Assembly: GCF_026340565.1 (NCBI RefSeq) | Contig: NZ_JAPEPB010000001.1 | Span: 6,670,001-6,734,000 of the forward strand | DNA length: 64,000 nt | Source: Kitasatospora sp. NBC_01287 | GTDB taxonomy: Bacteria; Actinomycetota; Actinomycetes; Streptomycetales; Streptomycetaceae | Direction: 5' to 3' | Shown: positions 56,623 through 64,000 of the stretch, one piece after another | Position numbering within the stretch: the stretch's first letter is position 1 | Layout of the letters: every line of letters starts with the position of its first letter | Notes under the pieces: generated by a model | Databases searched by the model: none | Seen by the model: only the letters and a program-made list of their open reading frames with translations | What the model was told of the DNA's origin: nothing | Program-made: the position numbers and the translations under genes

Positions 56623-57836
56623 ACCAGGCTCCTGAGGGCGAAGCGGTCGGGGGAGAACGGGGCGGCCCGCTCGGGCAGCGTGCCGTCGGCCAGGTACTCG
56701 GCGAGCAGGTCGCCGGTGACCGGGGTGAGCAGCACGCCGTTGCGGTAGTGGCCGGTGGCGGCGACCAGTCCGGGCAGCGCGGTGGGCCCCAGCAGCGGGG
56801 CGTTGTCGGGCGAGCCGGGGCGCAGGCCCGCGCCGGTCTCCACCAGCGGCAGCTCGGTGATCCCGGGGACCAGCTCGTGGGCGTCGCGCAGCAGCTCGTA
56901 GACGCCGCCCGCGGTGACGGTGGTGTCGTGGCCCTGCTCCTCGGTGGTCGCCCCGACCACCAGCTCGCCGTCCGCCCGCGGCACCAGGTAGAGGTGGCCG
57001 CCGCGCACCACCGCGCGCACGTTGCGGGAGAGGAAGGGGCGGTAGGCGGCCGGGATCCGCAGCCGCAGGATCTGGCCCTTGACCGGGCGGATCGCGGGCA
57101 GCACCCCGGGCGGCAGGCCCGGTAGCAGGTGGCTGCGCGCGCCCGCGGCCAGCACGGTCCGAGCGGCGAGCAGCCGCTCGCCGGTGCCCAGCCGCACGCC
57201 CGTCGCCCGGTCGTCCTCGACCAGCAGCTCGACGGCCTCGGCCCGGTGCAGCAGCACACCGCTCAGCTCGCAGGCCCGCACCAGCGCCGCCGCCAGCCGC
57301 CGCCCGTCCACCTGGTGGTCGCCGGTGACCAGCAGGCCGCCGCGCACCCCCGGGGCCAGCATCGGCTCCAGCCGGCGGGCCTCGCGGCCGCTCAGCCAGT
57401 CGGAGGCGAGGCCGAGCCGCTGGTGGAAGGCGTGCAGCTCGCTCAGCTCGGCCTTGTCGTCGGCGTCCAGCGCGACCGCCAGCGTGCCGGTGACGCGGTA
57501 GCCGGTGTCCAGGCCGGTCAGCTCGGTCAGCTCGGCGGTGAAGGCGGCGTACCGCTCGTTGGACGCCATGCCCAGGCGCAGCAGCGGTTCCTCGCCGTAC
57601 TGCAGCTCGGTGACCGGGGCCAGCATGCCCGCCGCGACCCGCGCGGCACCGCCGCCGGGGGCCGGGTCGACCACGGCCACCCGCAGCCCGCGCTGCGCGG
57701 TGCGCCAGGCGACCGCCAGGCCGATGATGCCGCCGCCGATCACCAGCACGTCGGTCGGTGCGTCGTCCTCGGTGCGAGACAAGGCGTTGGCGCGAGACAA
57801 GGCATTGGTGTGCGACAAGTCATTGGTGCGTGACAA
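56619..57836 (-). CDS. thiO: Glycine oxidase ThiO
   Basis: About 405 residues. An FAD Rossmann motif DVLVIGGGIIGLAVAWRTAQ is followed by GGAARVAAGMLAP and C-terminal GLRPGSPDNAPLLG and ATGHYRNGVLLTP, typical of ThiO. It oxidises glycine to dehydroglycine for thiazole synthesis. The start is uncertain: the ATG at 57863 lies inside the TPP riboswitch, so a TTG at 57836 or a later codon is more likely. The first 24 residues from 57836 come from four 18-bp repeats. Confidence 0.9.
   Translation of the reverse strand: MSRTNDLSHTNALSRANALSRTEDDAPTDVLVIGGGIIGLAVAWRTAQRGLRVAVVDPAPGGGAARVAAGMLAPVTELQYGEEPLLRLGMASNERYAAFTAELTELTGLDTGYRVTGTLAVALDADDKAELSELHAFHQRLGLASDWLSGREARRLEPMLAPGVRGGLLVTGDHQVDGRRLAAALVRACELSGVLLHRAEAVELLVEDDRATGVRLGTGERLLAARTVLAAGARSHLLPGLPPGVLPAIRPVKGQILRLRIPAAYRPFLSRNVRAVVRGGHLYLVPRADGELVVGATTEEQGHDTTVTAGGVYELLRDAHELVPGITELPLVETGAGLRPGSPDNAPLLGPTALPGLVAATGHYRNGVLLTPVTGDLLAEYLADGTLPERAAPFSPDRFALRSLV
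57765..57836 (-). repeat. Four tandem 18-bp repeats at the 5' end of thiO
   Basis: On the minus strand four imperfect units of the form TTGTCNCGCACCAATGNC follow each other, encoding LSRTND, LSHTNA, LSRANA and LSRTED. Each starts with TTG, a possible start codon. The units lie between the TPP riboswitch and the FAD-binding domain. Confidence 0.85.
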
Positions 57837-57847
57837 GAGGACCGGTT

Positions 57848-57936
57848 CTCCCTTCGCCGGCATGACCCGGATCAGGTTCGGACGGTCGCGGGCCGCCGTA
57901 GCCCGCCTCTCAGCCCGGTGCACCGGGCTCCCGTGA
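57848..57936 (-). ncRNA. TPP riboswitch (THI element) controlling thiO-thiS-thiG
   Basis: On the minus strand the conserved elements appear in order: GGGAGCCCGGTGCACCGGGC, then CTGAGAGG, a variable GC-rich stem (57876-57906), ACCTGATCCGGGTCATGCC and GGCGAAGGGAG. These are the P2/P4 cores that bind the pyrimidine and pyrophosphate of thiamine pyrophosphate. TPP binding should lower expression of the thi operon that begins about 15 bases later. Confidence 0.95.
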
Positions 57937-58014
57937 GGATGCCCCCACCATAACGCCGGGTGACGGGCGGACTGAAGGCACGACCACTCGGCGGACGCCG
58001 CCGGGATCGCTACA

Positions 58015-59217
58015 GTGCTGCAGGTGGAAGAGCTGAGGAGCACGGATCGGGTGGTCGTGGTCGGCGCGGGGCTGGCGGGCGCGCAGTGCGCGGTGGCCTT
58101 GCGGGAGGCGGGCTGGAGCGGGCCGCTGAGCCTGGTCGGCGCGGAGCCGCACCGCCCCTACGACCGGCCGCCGCTCTCCAAGGACGTGCTCCTCGGCAAG
58201 GTCGCCGCGACCGCCTTCGACCTGGACTGGGAGGCGCTCGACGTCCGGTTGCTGACCGGCCGCCGGGCCACCGGGCTGGCCCCGGGCACGCTGCGTACCG
58301 ACGCGGGCGACCTGCCCTACGACCGCCTGGTCATCGCCACCGGCGCGAGGCCGGTGCGGCTGCCCGGCGACGAGGCCGCCCGGGTGCTGCGCACCGTCGA
58401 CGATTCGCTCGCACTGCGTGCAGTCCTGCGCCCCGGCGCCCACCTGGTACTGGTCGGCGCCGGCTGGATCGGCGCCGAGACCGCGACCGCCGCACGCCTG
58501 CTCGGCTGCCGGGTCACCGTGCTGGAGGCGGCCGGGGAGCCGCTGCCGGGCGCGCTGCCGGCCGAGCTGACCGAGCCGATGCGGGCCTGGTACGCCGAGG
58601 CCGGGGTCGAGCTGCGGCTCGGCGCCCGGGTGGACCGGATCGTGCCCGGCGCGGTGCACCTGGCCGACGGGGAGACGGTGCCCGCCGACGAGGTGGTGAT
58701 CGGCGTCGGCGCCCGCCCCGACACCGCCTGGCTGGCCGGCTCCGGCATCGAGCTGGACGCCGCCGGCGCGATCCTCGCCGACGCCGCGCTGCGCACCTCG
58801 CTGCCCGGGGTCTGGGCGGCCGGCGACTGCGCGGGCTACCCCTCCACCCGGTACGGCGGGCGGGTCACCGTGCAGCACTGGGACCACGCGCTGCACTCGG
58901 GGCGGGCGGTGGCGGCCGGGCTGCTGGGCGCGGCGGCCCCGTACGACCCGGTGCCGTACTTCTGGTCCGAGCAGTTCGGGCGGATGGTGCAGTACGCGGG
59001 CCGGCACGCTGCGGGCGACCTGCTGCTGCGGCGCGGCTCGCCCGCCGACCCCGGGTGGAGCGCGCTCTGGCTGCGCGAGGGGCGGCCGGTGGCGGTGCTG
59101 ACCGTGGACCGCCCGCGCGACCTGGCCCAGGCACGGCGGCTGATCGACCAGGGCCGCGAGCTGGACCCGGTGCTGGCCGCCGACCCCGCCGTGCCGCTCA
59201 AGTCGGCCGTGCGCTGA
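58015..59217 (+). CDS. FAD-dependent NAD(P)H oxidoreductase, ferredoxin reductase-like
   Basis: A 400-residue two-dinucleotide-binding flavoprotein of the ferredoxin reductase/rubredoxin reductase type. FAD motif RVVVVGAGLAGAQCAVALREAGW; NAD motif LVLVGAGWIGAETATAARLLGC; and the conserved ATGARP and WAAGDCAGYPS blocks. The electron acceptor is unknown; no ferredoxin or P450 gene is adjacent. Starts GTG 58015 and GTG 58024 are both possible; a TACAGT at 58011-58016 would make 58024 a leaderless start. It is divergent from the thi operon. Confidence 0.87.
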   Translation: MLQVEELRSTDRVVVVGAGLAGAQCAVALREAGWSGPLSLVGAEPHRPYDRPPLSKDVLLGKVAATAFDLDWEALDVRLLTGRRATGLAPGTLRTDAGDLPYDRLVIATGARPVRLPGDEAARVLRTVDDSLALRAVLRPGAHLVLVGAGWIGAETATAARLLGCRVTVLEAAGEPLPGALPAELTEPMRAWYAEAGVELRLGARVDRIVPGAVHLADGETVPADEVVIGVGARPDTAWLAGSGIELDAAGAILADAALRTSLPGVWAAGDCAGYPSTRYGGRVTVQHWDHALHSGRAVAAGLLGAAAPYDPVPYFWSEQFGRMVQYAGRHAAGDLLLRRGSPADPGWSALWLREGRPVAVLTVDRPRDLAQARRLIDQGRELDPVLAADPAVPLKSAVR

Positions 59218-59274
59218 GGCGCTCCGAGCGGGTGCGTGGTGCGCCGGGGCCCGGCGAGGTGGCAGGCTGGTGCT

Positions 59275-59640
59275 GTGAGTGAGACGGAATCCAAGATCGA
59301 ATCCCTGGTCCAGGACTGGACCTACCTGCCCGACATCTCCGAGCGCTGGGGGGTGCTGGTCACCGAGGTCCGCCAGATGGTCAAGGACCACAAGCTGATC
59401 GCGGTGCGCCGCGGCCCCAACCGGTCGCTCCAGGTCCCGGCCGCCTTCATCGAGGACGACGGCCTGGTCAAGCACCTGGCCGGGACGCTGACCGTGCTGC
59501 GCGACGGCCGGTTCTCCGACGAGGAGATCCTGGAGTGGCTCTTCACCGAGGACCCCTCGCTGCCGGGCAGCCCGATCCAGGCGCTGCGGGAGAACCGCGG
59601 CACCGAGGTGAAGCGGCGCGCCCAGGCGATGTCCCTGTGA
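59275..59640 (+). CDS. Rv2175c-family DNA-binding protein
   Basis: A 121-residue protein. The helix-turn-helix region (about 15-60) reads LPDISERWGVLVTEVRQMVK with DHKLIAVRRGPNRSLQVPA, followed by a C-terminal helical domain (LAGTLTVLRDGRFSDEEILE, WLFTEDPSLPGSPIQAL). Its mycobacterial relative Rv2175c is a substrate of the PASTA kinase PknL; the kinase gene 4 kb away makes a link plausible (inference). Start GTG 59275; its stop overlaps the thiE GTG (GTGA). Confidence 0.87.
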   Translation: MSETESKIESLVQDWTYLPDISERWGVLVTEVRQMVKDHKLIAVRRGPNRSLQVPAAFIEDDGLVKHLAGTLTVLRDGRFSDEEILEWLFTEDPSLPGSPIQALRENRGTEVKRRAQAMSL

Positions 59641-60293
59641 CGGCGGGCGCCGAGTACCGCGCGAAGCTGGCCGCCGCCCGGCTCTACCTGTGCACCGACG
59701 CGCGCCGCGAGCAGGGCGACCTGGAGCAGTTCCTGGACGCGGTGCTGGCCGGCGGCGTGGACATCGTCCAGCTGCGGGACAAGGGCCTGGAGGCCAAGCA
59801 GGAGCTGGAGTTCCTGGAGGTCTTCGCGGCGGCCGCCGAGCGCCACGGCAAGCTCTTCGCGGTGAACGACCGGGCGGACGTCGCGCACGCCGCCCGCCCC
59901 CAGGTGCTGCACCTGGGGCAGGACGACCTGCCGGTGCCGGCCGCCCGGGCGATCCTGGGTCCGGACGTGGTGATCGGGCGCTCCTGCCACGCCGAGTCGG
60001 AGGTCGCCGGGGCGATCGCCGAGCCGGGGGTGGACTACTTCTGCACCGGGCCGCTCTGGCCGACCCCGACCAAGCCGGGCCGGCCGGCGCCGGGCCTGGG
60101 CCTGGCCCGGTACGCGGCGGAGCAGGCGAGTGACCGGCCGTGGTTCGCGATCGGCGGCATCGACCTGGGCAACCTGGACCAGGTGCTCGCGGCCGGTGCG
60201 CGCCGGGTGGTGGTGGTCCGGGCGATCACCGCCGCCGAGGACCCGGGCGCGGCGGCCGCCGAGCTGGCCCGGCGGGTGCGCGAGCTGGACTGA
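59637..60293 (+). CDS. thiE: Thiamine phosphate synthase
   Basis: A 218-residue TIM-barrel enzyme that couples the thiazole and pyrimidine phosphates into thiamine phosphate. Motifs: IVQLRDKGLEAK (pyrophosphate), FAVNDRADVAHA, VLHLGQDDLPV, and YFCTGPLWPTPTKPG. It is co-translated with the DNA-binding protein gene through a 4-base overlap. No riboswitch was seen in front of this unit. Confidence 0.95.
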   Translation: MTAGAEYRAKLAAARLYLCTDARREQGDLEQFLDAVLAGGVDIVQLRDKGLEAKQELEFLEVFAAAAERHGKLFAVNDRADVAHAARPQVLHLGQDDLPVPAARAILGPDVVIGRSCHAESEVAGAIAEPGVDYFCTGPLWPTPTKPGRPAPGLGLARYAAEQASDRPWFAIGGIDLGNLDQVLAAGARRVVVVRAITAAEDPGAAAAELARRVRELD

Positions 60294-60337
60294 CGGCTAC
60301 CGGCCGCCGGCCGCTCGCCGCCGGCCGACGGCCCCGG

Positions 60338-61444
60338 TCAGTACCGCCGTACGGTGGCGGCCCGGGCGAGCGCGAGCAGCGTCTCCCGGGCCGCTTCGTC
60401 GTGCAGTGGCGCGGCGGCCAGCGCGGCCAGCGAACGCTCCATCAGCTGCTCGATCCGCTGCTCCACCTGCTCCGGCGCGCCGCTCTCGGCCACCAGCGCG
60501 CTCAGCTCGGCGATCCGCGCCGCCGTCAGGTCGGCCGCGCCGAGCCCGGCGTCCAGCCGGGCCGCCCGCTCCCGCGGCAGCGCCCGCAGCGCGAGCGCGA
60601 CCAGCAGGGTCCGCTTGCCCTCGCGCAGGTCGTCGCCGGCGGGCTTGCCGGTGACCGCCGGGTCCCCGAAGACGCCGAGCAGGTCGTCGCGCAGCTGGAA
60701 CGCCTCGCCGAGCGGCAGCCCGAAGGCCCCGTACGCGGCCACCAGCTCCTCGCTCGCCCCGGCCAGCCGGGCGCCGACCTGCAGCGGGCGCTCGATGGTG
60801 TACTTCGCCGACTTGTAGTGCAGCACGGTGGTCGCCCGGACCAGCGCCAGCTCGTCGGTCGAGTCGCCGGCCACCGGCTCCAGCACGTCCAGGTACTGAC
60901 CGGCCATCACCTCGGTGCGCATCAGGTCGAAGACCGGCTTGGCCGCCAGCACCGTCGCCGCCTCCAGGCCGCAGCGGGTGAAGAGCTCGTCGCACCAGAT
61001 CAGCAGCAGGTCGCCGAGCAGCAGCGCGGCCGCCGCCCCGTACTGCTCGCGGTCACCGCGCCAACCCTGCTCGCGGTGCAGCGCCTCGAACCGGCGGTGC
61101 ATCGAGGGCAGGCCGCGACGGGTGTCGCTGCGGTCCATCAGGTCGTCGTGCACCAGGGCGCTGGCCTGCAGCAGCTCCAGCGCGGCCGCCGCCCGGAAGG
61201 CCCCCGCGCTGTCGGCCGCGCCGCCCGCCCCGCGCCAGCCCCAGTAGCAGAACGCCGGGCGCAGCCGCTTGCCGCCGTCCAGCAGGAAGTCGCGCAGCGC
61301 GTCGGCGGCCGCCACCAGGTCCGGGGAGATGGCGCTGAGCCGCTCGTGCTGCTCGGCCATGAACCGGGCGAGCGCCGCGTCGACCCGCGAGCGGGCGGCG
61401 GACTGGTCGAGCGGTTGCACGGGGGTGGGGCTGGGCGAGGTCAC
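60338..61444 (-). CDS. Polyprenyl (isoprenoid) diphosphate synthase
   Basis: A 368-residue trans-isoprenyl diphosphate synthase. The first aspartate-rich motif is LVHDDLMDRSDTRRG and the second LRDDLLGVFGDPAVTGKPAG, with KRLRP near the N-terminus and KYTIERPLQ (K-T) downstream. Chain length cannot be set from this, but a neighbouring CrtI-like gene makes GGPP-type product use plausible. Start GTG 61444 has GGAG five bases upstream; ATG 61462 is the alternative. Confidence 0.9.
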   Translation of the reverse strand: MTSPSPTPVQPLDQSAARSRVDAALARFMAEQHERLSAISPDLVAAADALRDFLLDGGKRLRPAFCYWGWRGAGGAADSAGAFRAAAALELLQASALVHDDLMDRSDTRRGLPSMHRRFEALHREQGWRGDREQYGAAAALLLGDLLLIWCDELFTRCGLEAATVLAAKPVFDLMRTEVMAGQYLDVLEPVAGDSTDELALVRATTVLHYKSAKYTIERPLQVGARLAGASEELVAAYGAFGLPLGEAFQLRDDLLGVFGDPAVTGKPAGDDLREGKRTLLVALALRALPRERAARLDAGLGAADLTAARIAELSALVAESGAPEQVEQRIEQLMERSLAALAAAPLHDEAARETLLALARAATVRRY

Positions 61445-61619
61445 GGGCACTCCGGGGCACATTTTTATGGTCGCTCGGCGGCTGCTTGGGGTGGAGATCA
61501 GCCTAACCGGGCGACCGGACAGGAGTACGACGCCGGACCCCGCCCCGGGCGCCCCGTGGACGCCGTCCGTCCCGGACACCCCAGCCGGTGGACAGATTGT
61601 CTCAGCAATTGGGCGGAGT

Positions 61620-61650
61620 TTGTCCGCGCTACAGCGGCGGCGGATACCCT
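61620..61650 (+). promoter_or_regulatory. Candidate promoter for a leaderless metF transcript
   Basis: The -35-like TTGTCC (61620-61625) and -10-like TACCCT (61645-61650) are separated by 19 bp. The -10 ends six bases before the metF ATG at 61657, and no ribosome site is present, which fits transcription starting at the ATG. Confidence 0.5.
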
Positions 61651-61656
61651 GCGACC

Positions 61657-62571
61657 ATGGCACTCGGCGTTCCCTCCACCAGAACCGACCGCGCGCTCAC
61701 GGTCCGCGAACTCCTGGCGGCCGGGAAGCGTTCGTACTCCTTCGAGTTCATGCCGCCGCGCAGCGAGGCGGCCGAGCACAAGCTCTGGTCGGCGATCCGC
61801 CGCCTGGAGCCGCTGAACCCCAACTTCGTCTGCATGACCTACGGCGCCGGCGGCTCCACCCGCGGCCGCACGGTCAACATCGTCGGCCGGATCGCCACCG
61901 AGACCACGCTGACCCCGGTGGCCCACCTGACGGCGGTCGACCACTCGGTGGCCGAGCTGCGCAACATCATCGGCCAGTACGCCGACCAGGGGGTGCGCAA
62001 CGTGCTGGCGGTGCGCGGTGACCCGCCCGGCGACCCGAGCGGCGAGTGGGTGCGCCACCCGCAGGGCGTCACCTACGCCTACGAGCTGGTCGAGCTGATC
62101 AAGTCGATCGGCGACTTCTGCGTGGGCGTGGCCGCCTCCCCGAACATGCACCCGCGGTCGACCGACTGGGACGACGACATCCGGCACCTGGTCGGCAAGA
62201 TCCGGGCCGGCGCCGACTACGCGATCACCCAGATGTTCTTCGAGGTGGAGGACTACCTGCGGCTGCGCGACCGGGTGGTGGCGGCCGGCTGCGAGACGCC
62301 GATCATCCCGGAGATCATGCCGGTGACCAACGCCAAGCAGCTTGAGCGCTTCCCGCAGCTGAGCGGTGCGCCGTTCCCGCCCGAGCTGGAGGCCCGGCTG
62401 CGCGCGGTGGTCGACGATCCGGCGGCGCTGCGCGAGGTGGGCATGGAGCACGCCACCGCGATGTCCGAGCGGCTGCTCGCCGAGGGCGCGCCGGGTCTGC
62501 ACTTCATCACGCTCAACGGCTCGCTGGCCACGCTGCAGATCTACCAGAACCTCGGTCTGCACAGGGGCTGA
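61657..62571 (+). CDS. metF: 5,10-methylenetetrahydrofolate reductase
   Basis: A 304-residue TIM-barrel flavoenzyme that reduces methylene-THF to methyl-THF for methionine synthesis. Typical motifs: SYSFEFMPPRSEAAE, FVCMTYGAGGSTRGRTVN, VLAVRGDPPGD, and YAITQMFFEVEDYLRLRD. The ATG at 61657 has no ribosome site and may be leaderless. It is divergent from the polyprenyl synthase. Confidence 0.95.
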   Translation: MALGVPSTRTDRALTVRELLAAGKRSYSFEFMPPRSEAAEHKLWSAIRRLEPLNPNFVCMTYGAGGSTRGRTVNIVGRIATETTLTPVAHLTAVDHSVAELRNIIGQYADQGVRNVLAVRGDPPGDPSGEWVRHPQGVTYAYELVELIKSIGDFCVGVAASPNMHPRSTDWDDDIRHLVGKIRAGADYAITQMFFEVEDYLRLRDRVVAAGCETPIIPEIMPVTNAKQLERFPQLSGAPFPPELEARLRAVVDDPAALREVGMEHATAMSERLLAEGAPGLHFITLNGSLATLQIYQNLGLHRG

Positions 62572-62665
62572 AGCGGCTCCCGCACGGGATGTGGGGCGGT
62601 GGCTGTCGAACAGGTACAGTCGCCGCACACGCGTGTCGCGCACCAGGCTGGGTGGAGGAACGCCG

Positions 62666-63457
62666 ATGGGCATCGGGATGCTGGCCTTGTACGCGGCGCT
62701 CGCCGTGGTCGCGCTCTGGCTGGTGGCCGAGCTGCTGCTGCAGAACCGGGCCCCGCTGCACTGGCGCGGGGTCGCGCTGGGCGGCTTCCTGCTGGTGGCG
62801 GCCGGGATGGCGGTCCACTCGGTGCCGGTGATCGCGGCCGGCGCGCTGGCCTTCACCACCGGTCAGGTCCTCGTCACCCTCTCCGTCAAGCGCGGTTACG
62901 CGTCCGGCTGGTCGCTGCGCGGCGCCGACGGTTCGCTGCCGGGCCCGCTCCGCAAGGTGCCGCTGCTCAGCGCGGCCACCAGCGGCGCGGCGGCGGTCGA
63001 GCCGGTGGCCGAGCCGGTGGTCGGCGAGGTCGGGCCGATCGAGGAGCCCGAGCAGCAGGTGCTGCCGGAGCCGGTGCTGGAGGCGGTGACCGCCGAGGGC
63101 GAGTACGGCGTCTACGAGTCGGTCTACGAGCAGCAGCCGCAGGCGGTGCCCTACGGGTACGTCGACCAGCAGCAGCAGCACCAGCAGCAACAACAGCAGC
63201 AGCAGTTCGACCCGAACTACGGCTACCAGCAGCAGGTCCCGGTGGAGTACGGCTACTACCAGCAGCCGCAGCCGCAGGAGTACGCCGGCTACGAGCAGCA
63301 GCAGTGGCAGCAGCAGGCCTACGACCCGAGCCAGTACCAGCCCGAGTACGGCATCCCCCAGCAGCACATCCCGCAGCAGCACATCCCGCAGCAGCACGTC
63401 CCCCAGCAGCAGTCCTACGAGTACTACCAGCAGCCGCAGCACGAGGGTTGGCAGTAG
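62666..63457 (+). CDS. Membrane protein with Gln/Tyr-rich low-complexity tail
   Basis: A 263-residue protein. Two membrane helices (about 4-24 and 36-70) are followed by an acidic/Val-Pro segment (about 105-165) and a C-terminal tail (about 166-263) dominated by Gln, Tyr, Pro and His, including an eight-Gln run and three IPQQH-type repeats. Start ATG 62666 has GGAGG seven bases upstream. No enzyme motif is visible; the tail looks disordered and prion-like. Function unknown. Confidence 0.75.
   Translation: MGIGMLALYAALAVVALWLVAELLLQNRAPLHWRGVALGGFLLVAAGMAVHSVPVIAAGALAFTTGQVLVTLSVKRGYASGWSLRGADGSLPGPLRKVPLLSAATSGAAAVEPVAEPVVGEVGPIEEPEQQVLPEPVLEAVTAEGEYGVYESVYEQQPQAVPYGYVDQQQQHQQQQQQQQFDPNYGYQQQVPVEYGYYQQPQPQEYAGYEQQQWQQQAYDPSQYQPEYGIPQQHIPQQHIPQQHVPQQQSYEYYQQPQHEGWQ
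63359..63412 (+). repeat. 15-bp repeats (CAGCAGCACATCCCG) in the Gln-rich tail
   Basis: Three near-identical 15-bp units (63359, 63374, 63389) plus a partial fourth encode QQHIP, QQHIP and QQHVP in frame. Copy number changes would keep the frame. Confidence 0.85.
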
Positions 63458-63470
63458 CCCTCGTGGCGGG

Positions 63471-64000
63471 TCACGCAGGGCCGATCAGGCCCGCCACCAC
63501 GCAGGCCGACATGCCGGCCCTGGCCAGCCCGCCGCCCGGGTGGGCGCCGCCGCCGACCAGGTAGTGGCCGGGGTGGCCCGGCACGGCGTTGGCCGGCCGC
63601 AGGAAGCCGCCGCCGGCACCGGCCAGGGACGGGCGCGGCACCGCGCCGCCCGGTGCCGAGGTCTCCCGCTCGGTGTCCGCCGGAGTGCGCAGCTCCCGCC
63701 GGAGCACCCGCTCCGCCAGGCCGAGTCCGGCCGCGTCCAGCCGCGTGAGCAGCTGGTCGGCGAACCGCTCGGCCCGCCCCGGGACGGTCCAGTCCAGCTG
63801 TGCCTGGGAGGGGACGGTCACGGTCAGGGTGACCGCCTCGTGCTCGGCGTCGGGCCGCAGTGACGGGTCGTCCGGCCGAAGTACCTGCACGGTCGGGCGT
63901 GCACAGAGCCGGGGCGGGCCACCCGTGCCGAACAGCGCGTCCAGCTCCTCGGCCCGGTCGGCGGCGTGCACGACGGTGCGGTGCGCGGTGCCGGGCGGGC
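63471..64000 (-). CDS. CrtI-like phytoene desaturase/FAD-dependent oxidoreductase, 5' end outside window
   Basis: The C-terminal 176 codons of a carotenoid-desaturase-type flavoprotein; the frame remains open to base 64000. Family features: RTVVHAADRAEELDALF region, and the C-terminal FAD-contacting LVGGGAHPGGGLARAGMSAC, which matches the CrtI pattern G-x-(T/A)-H-P-G-G-G. A polyprenyl synthase lies nearby. Whether it is a true phytoene desaturase cannot be judged from the fragment. Confidence 0.8.
   Translation of the reverse strand, partial: PPGTAHRTVVHAADRAEELDALFGTGGPPRLCARPTVQVLRPDDPSLRPDAEHEAVTLTVTVPSQAQLDWTVPGRAERFADQLLTRLDAAGLGLAERVLRRELRTPADTERETSAPGGAVPRPSLAGAGGGFLRPANAVPGHPGHYLVGGGAHPGGGLARAGMSACVVAGLIGPA

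Noticed and set aside
57837..57863. ThiO start at ATG 57863 (MPAKGEP)
   Set aside because: That ATG is the conserved ATGCC of the TPP riboswitch core, so it is unlikely to be the working start.
61462..61663. N-terminal extension of the polyprenyl synthase (start at 61663)
   Set aside because: The extension overlaps the metF start region and has no ribosome site, whereas GTG 61444 has GGAG at five bases.
1..64000. CRISPR arrays, tRNA or rRNA genes, insertion sequences, prophage genes
   Set aside because: No regular repeat-spacer pattern, tRNA T-loop, transposase or phage structural gene was seen anywhere in the window.

Overview
The window is high-GC DNA with strong G/C third-position bias, frequent GTG and TTG starts, GGAGG-type ribosome sites and perfect G/C hairpin terminators. 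Gene content and order point to a Streptomycetaceae chromosome (Streptomyces, Kitasatospora or a close relative): split cta/qcr respiratory operons, a SAM-IV riboswitch, a c-di-AMP (ydaO) leader before an NlpC/P60 gene, glkA, a MacRS-like two-component pair, an attenuated fused trpE/G, class II DAHP synthase, bfd/bfr, a PASTA kinase and the thi genes. As far as I remember it, this resembles core chromosome of S. coelicolor around SCO2100-SCO2165, read in reverse. I could not run a search to confirm this.

Layout. 1-7.7 kb: tail of an MDR oxidoreductase, an Lrp/AsnC regulator, a PLP decarboxylase, a GNAT enzyme, an ErpA-type Fe-S carrier, two small unknowns, a PfkB kinase and a cysteine desulfurase-TusA fusion. 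8.1-17.5 kb: aerobic respiration, with ctaC-ctaD-ctaF rightward and ctaE-qcrC-qcrA-qcrB leftward, flanking an L,D-transpeptidase and a small GntR regulator. 17.9-24.5 kb: a degenerate receiver protein, trpD, a SAM-IV-controlled SufS-like desulfurase, a RAM-domain protein coupled to a rhomboid protease, a zinc-ribbon protein and a NYN/PIN-like nuclease. 24.7-31.4 kb: three consecutive NlpC/P60 cell-wall hydrolases, a Tat-type metalloprotease and a GT87 membrane mannosyltransferase. 31.5-39.1 kb: PimB-like glycosyltransferase, acyl-CoA synthetase, SRPBCC protein, ArsA-like protein without a P-loop, DUF5304 protein, ROK glucokinase and an EEP phosphohydrolase.

39.1-41.5 kb looks like an accessory insertion: a leader with a U-tailed hairpin, a 59-residue ORF and a 600-residue DUF2075 ATPase with a possible N-terminal nuclease-like fold, in DNA with weaker third-position GC. 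41.5-45.8 kb returns to core genes (small membrane protein, esterase, acyltransferase, MacS/MacR-like pair). 45.8-47.9 kb holds a second accessory block of the common actinomycete type (unknown protein, GHKL anti-sigma-like ATPase, XRE/DUF5753 regulator, DUF397 protein), preceded by a 14-bp inverted repeat. 48-64 kb: trpE/G with a Trp-Trp-Trp leader, DAHP synthase, bfd with an iron box, bfr, a Moco oxidoreductase, a PASTA kinase, the TPP-riboswitch thiO-thiS-thiG operon, a ferredoxin-reductase-like protein, an Rv2175c-type DNA-binding protein with thiE, a polyprenyl synthase, metF, a Gln/Tyr-rich membrane protein and the end of a CrtI-like desaturase.

Common themes are aerobic respiration, aromatic amino acid supply (trpD, trpE/G, DAHP synthase), sulfur and Fe-S handling (two desulfurases, TusA domain, ErpA, thiS/thiG, metF) and cell-wall remodelling. 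Four RNA-level controls are visible: SAM-IV, c-di-AMP and TPP riboswitches and a trp attenuator. The best candidate for something not already well described is the DUF2075 module.
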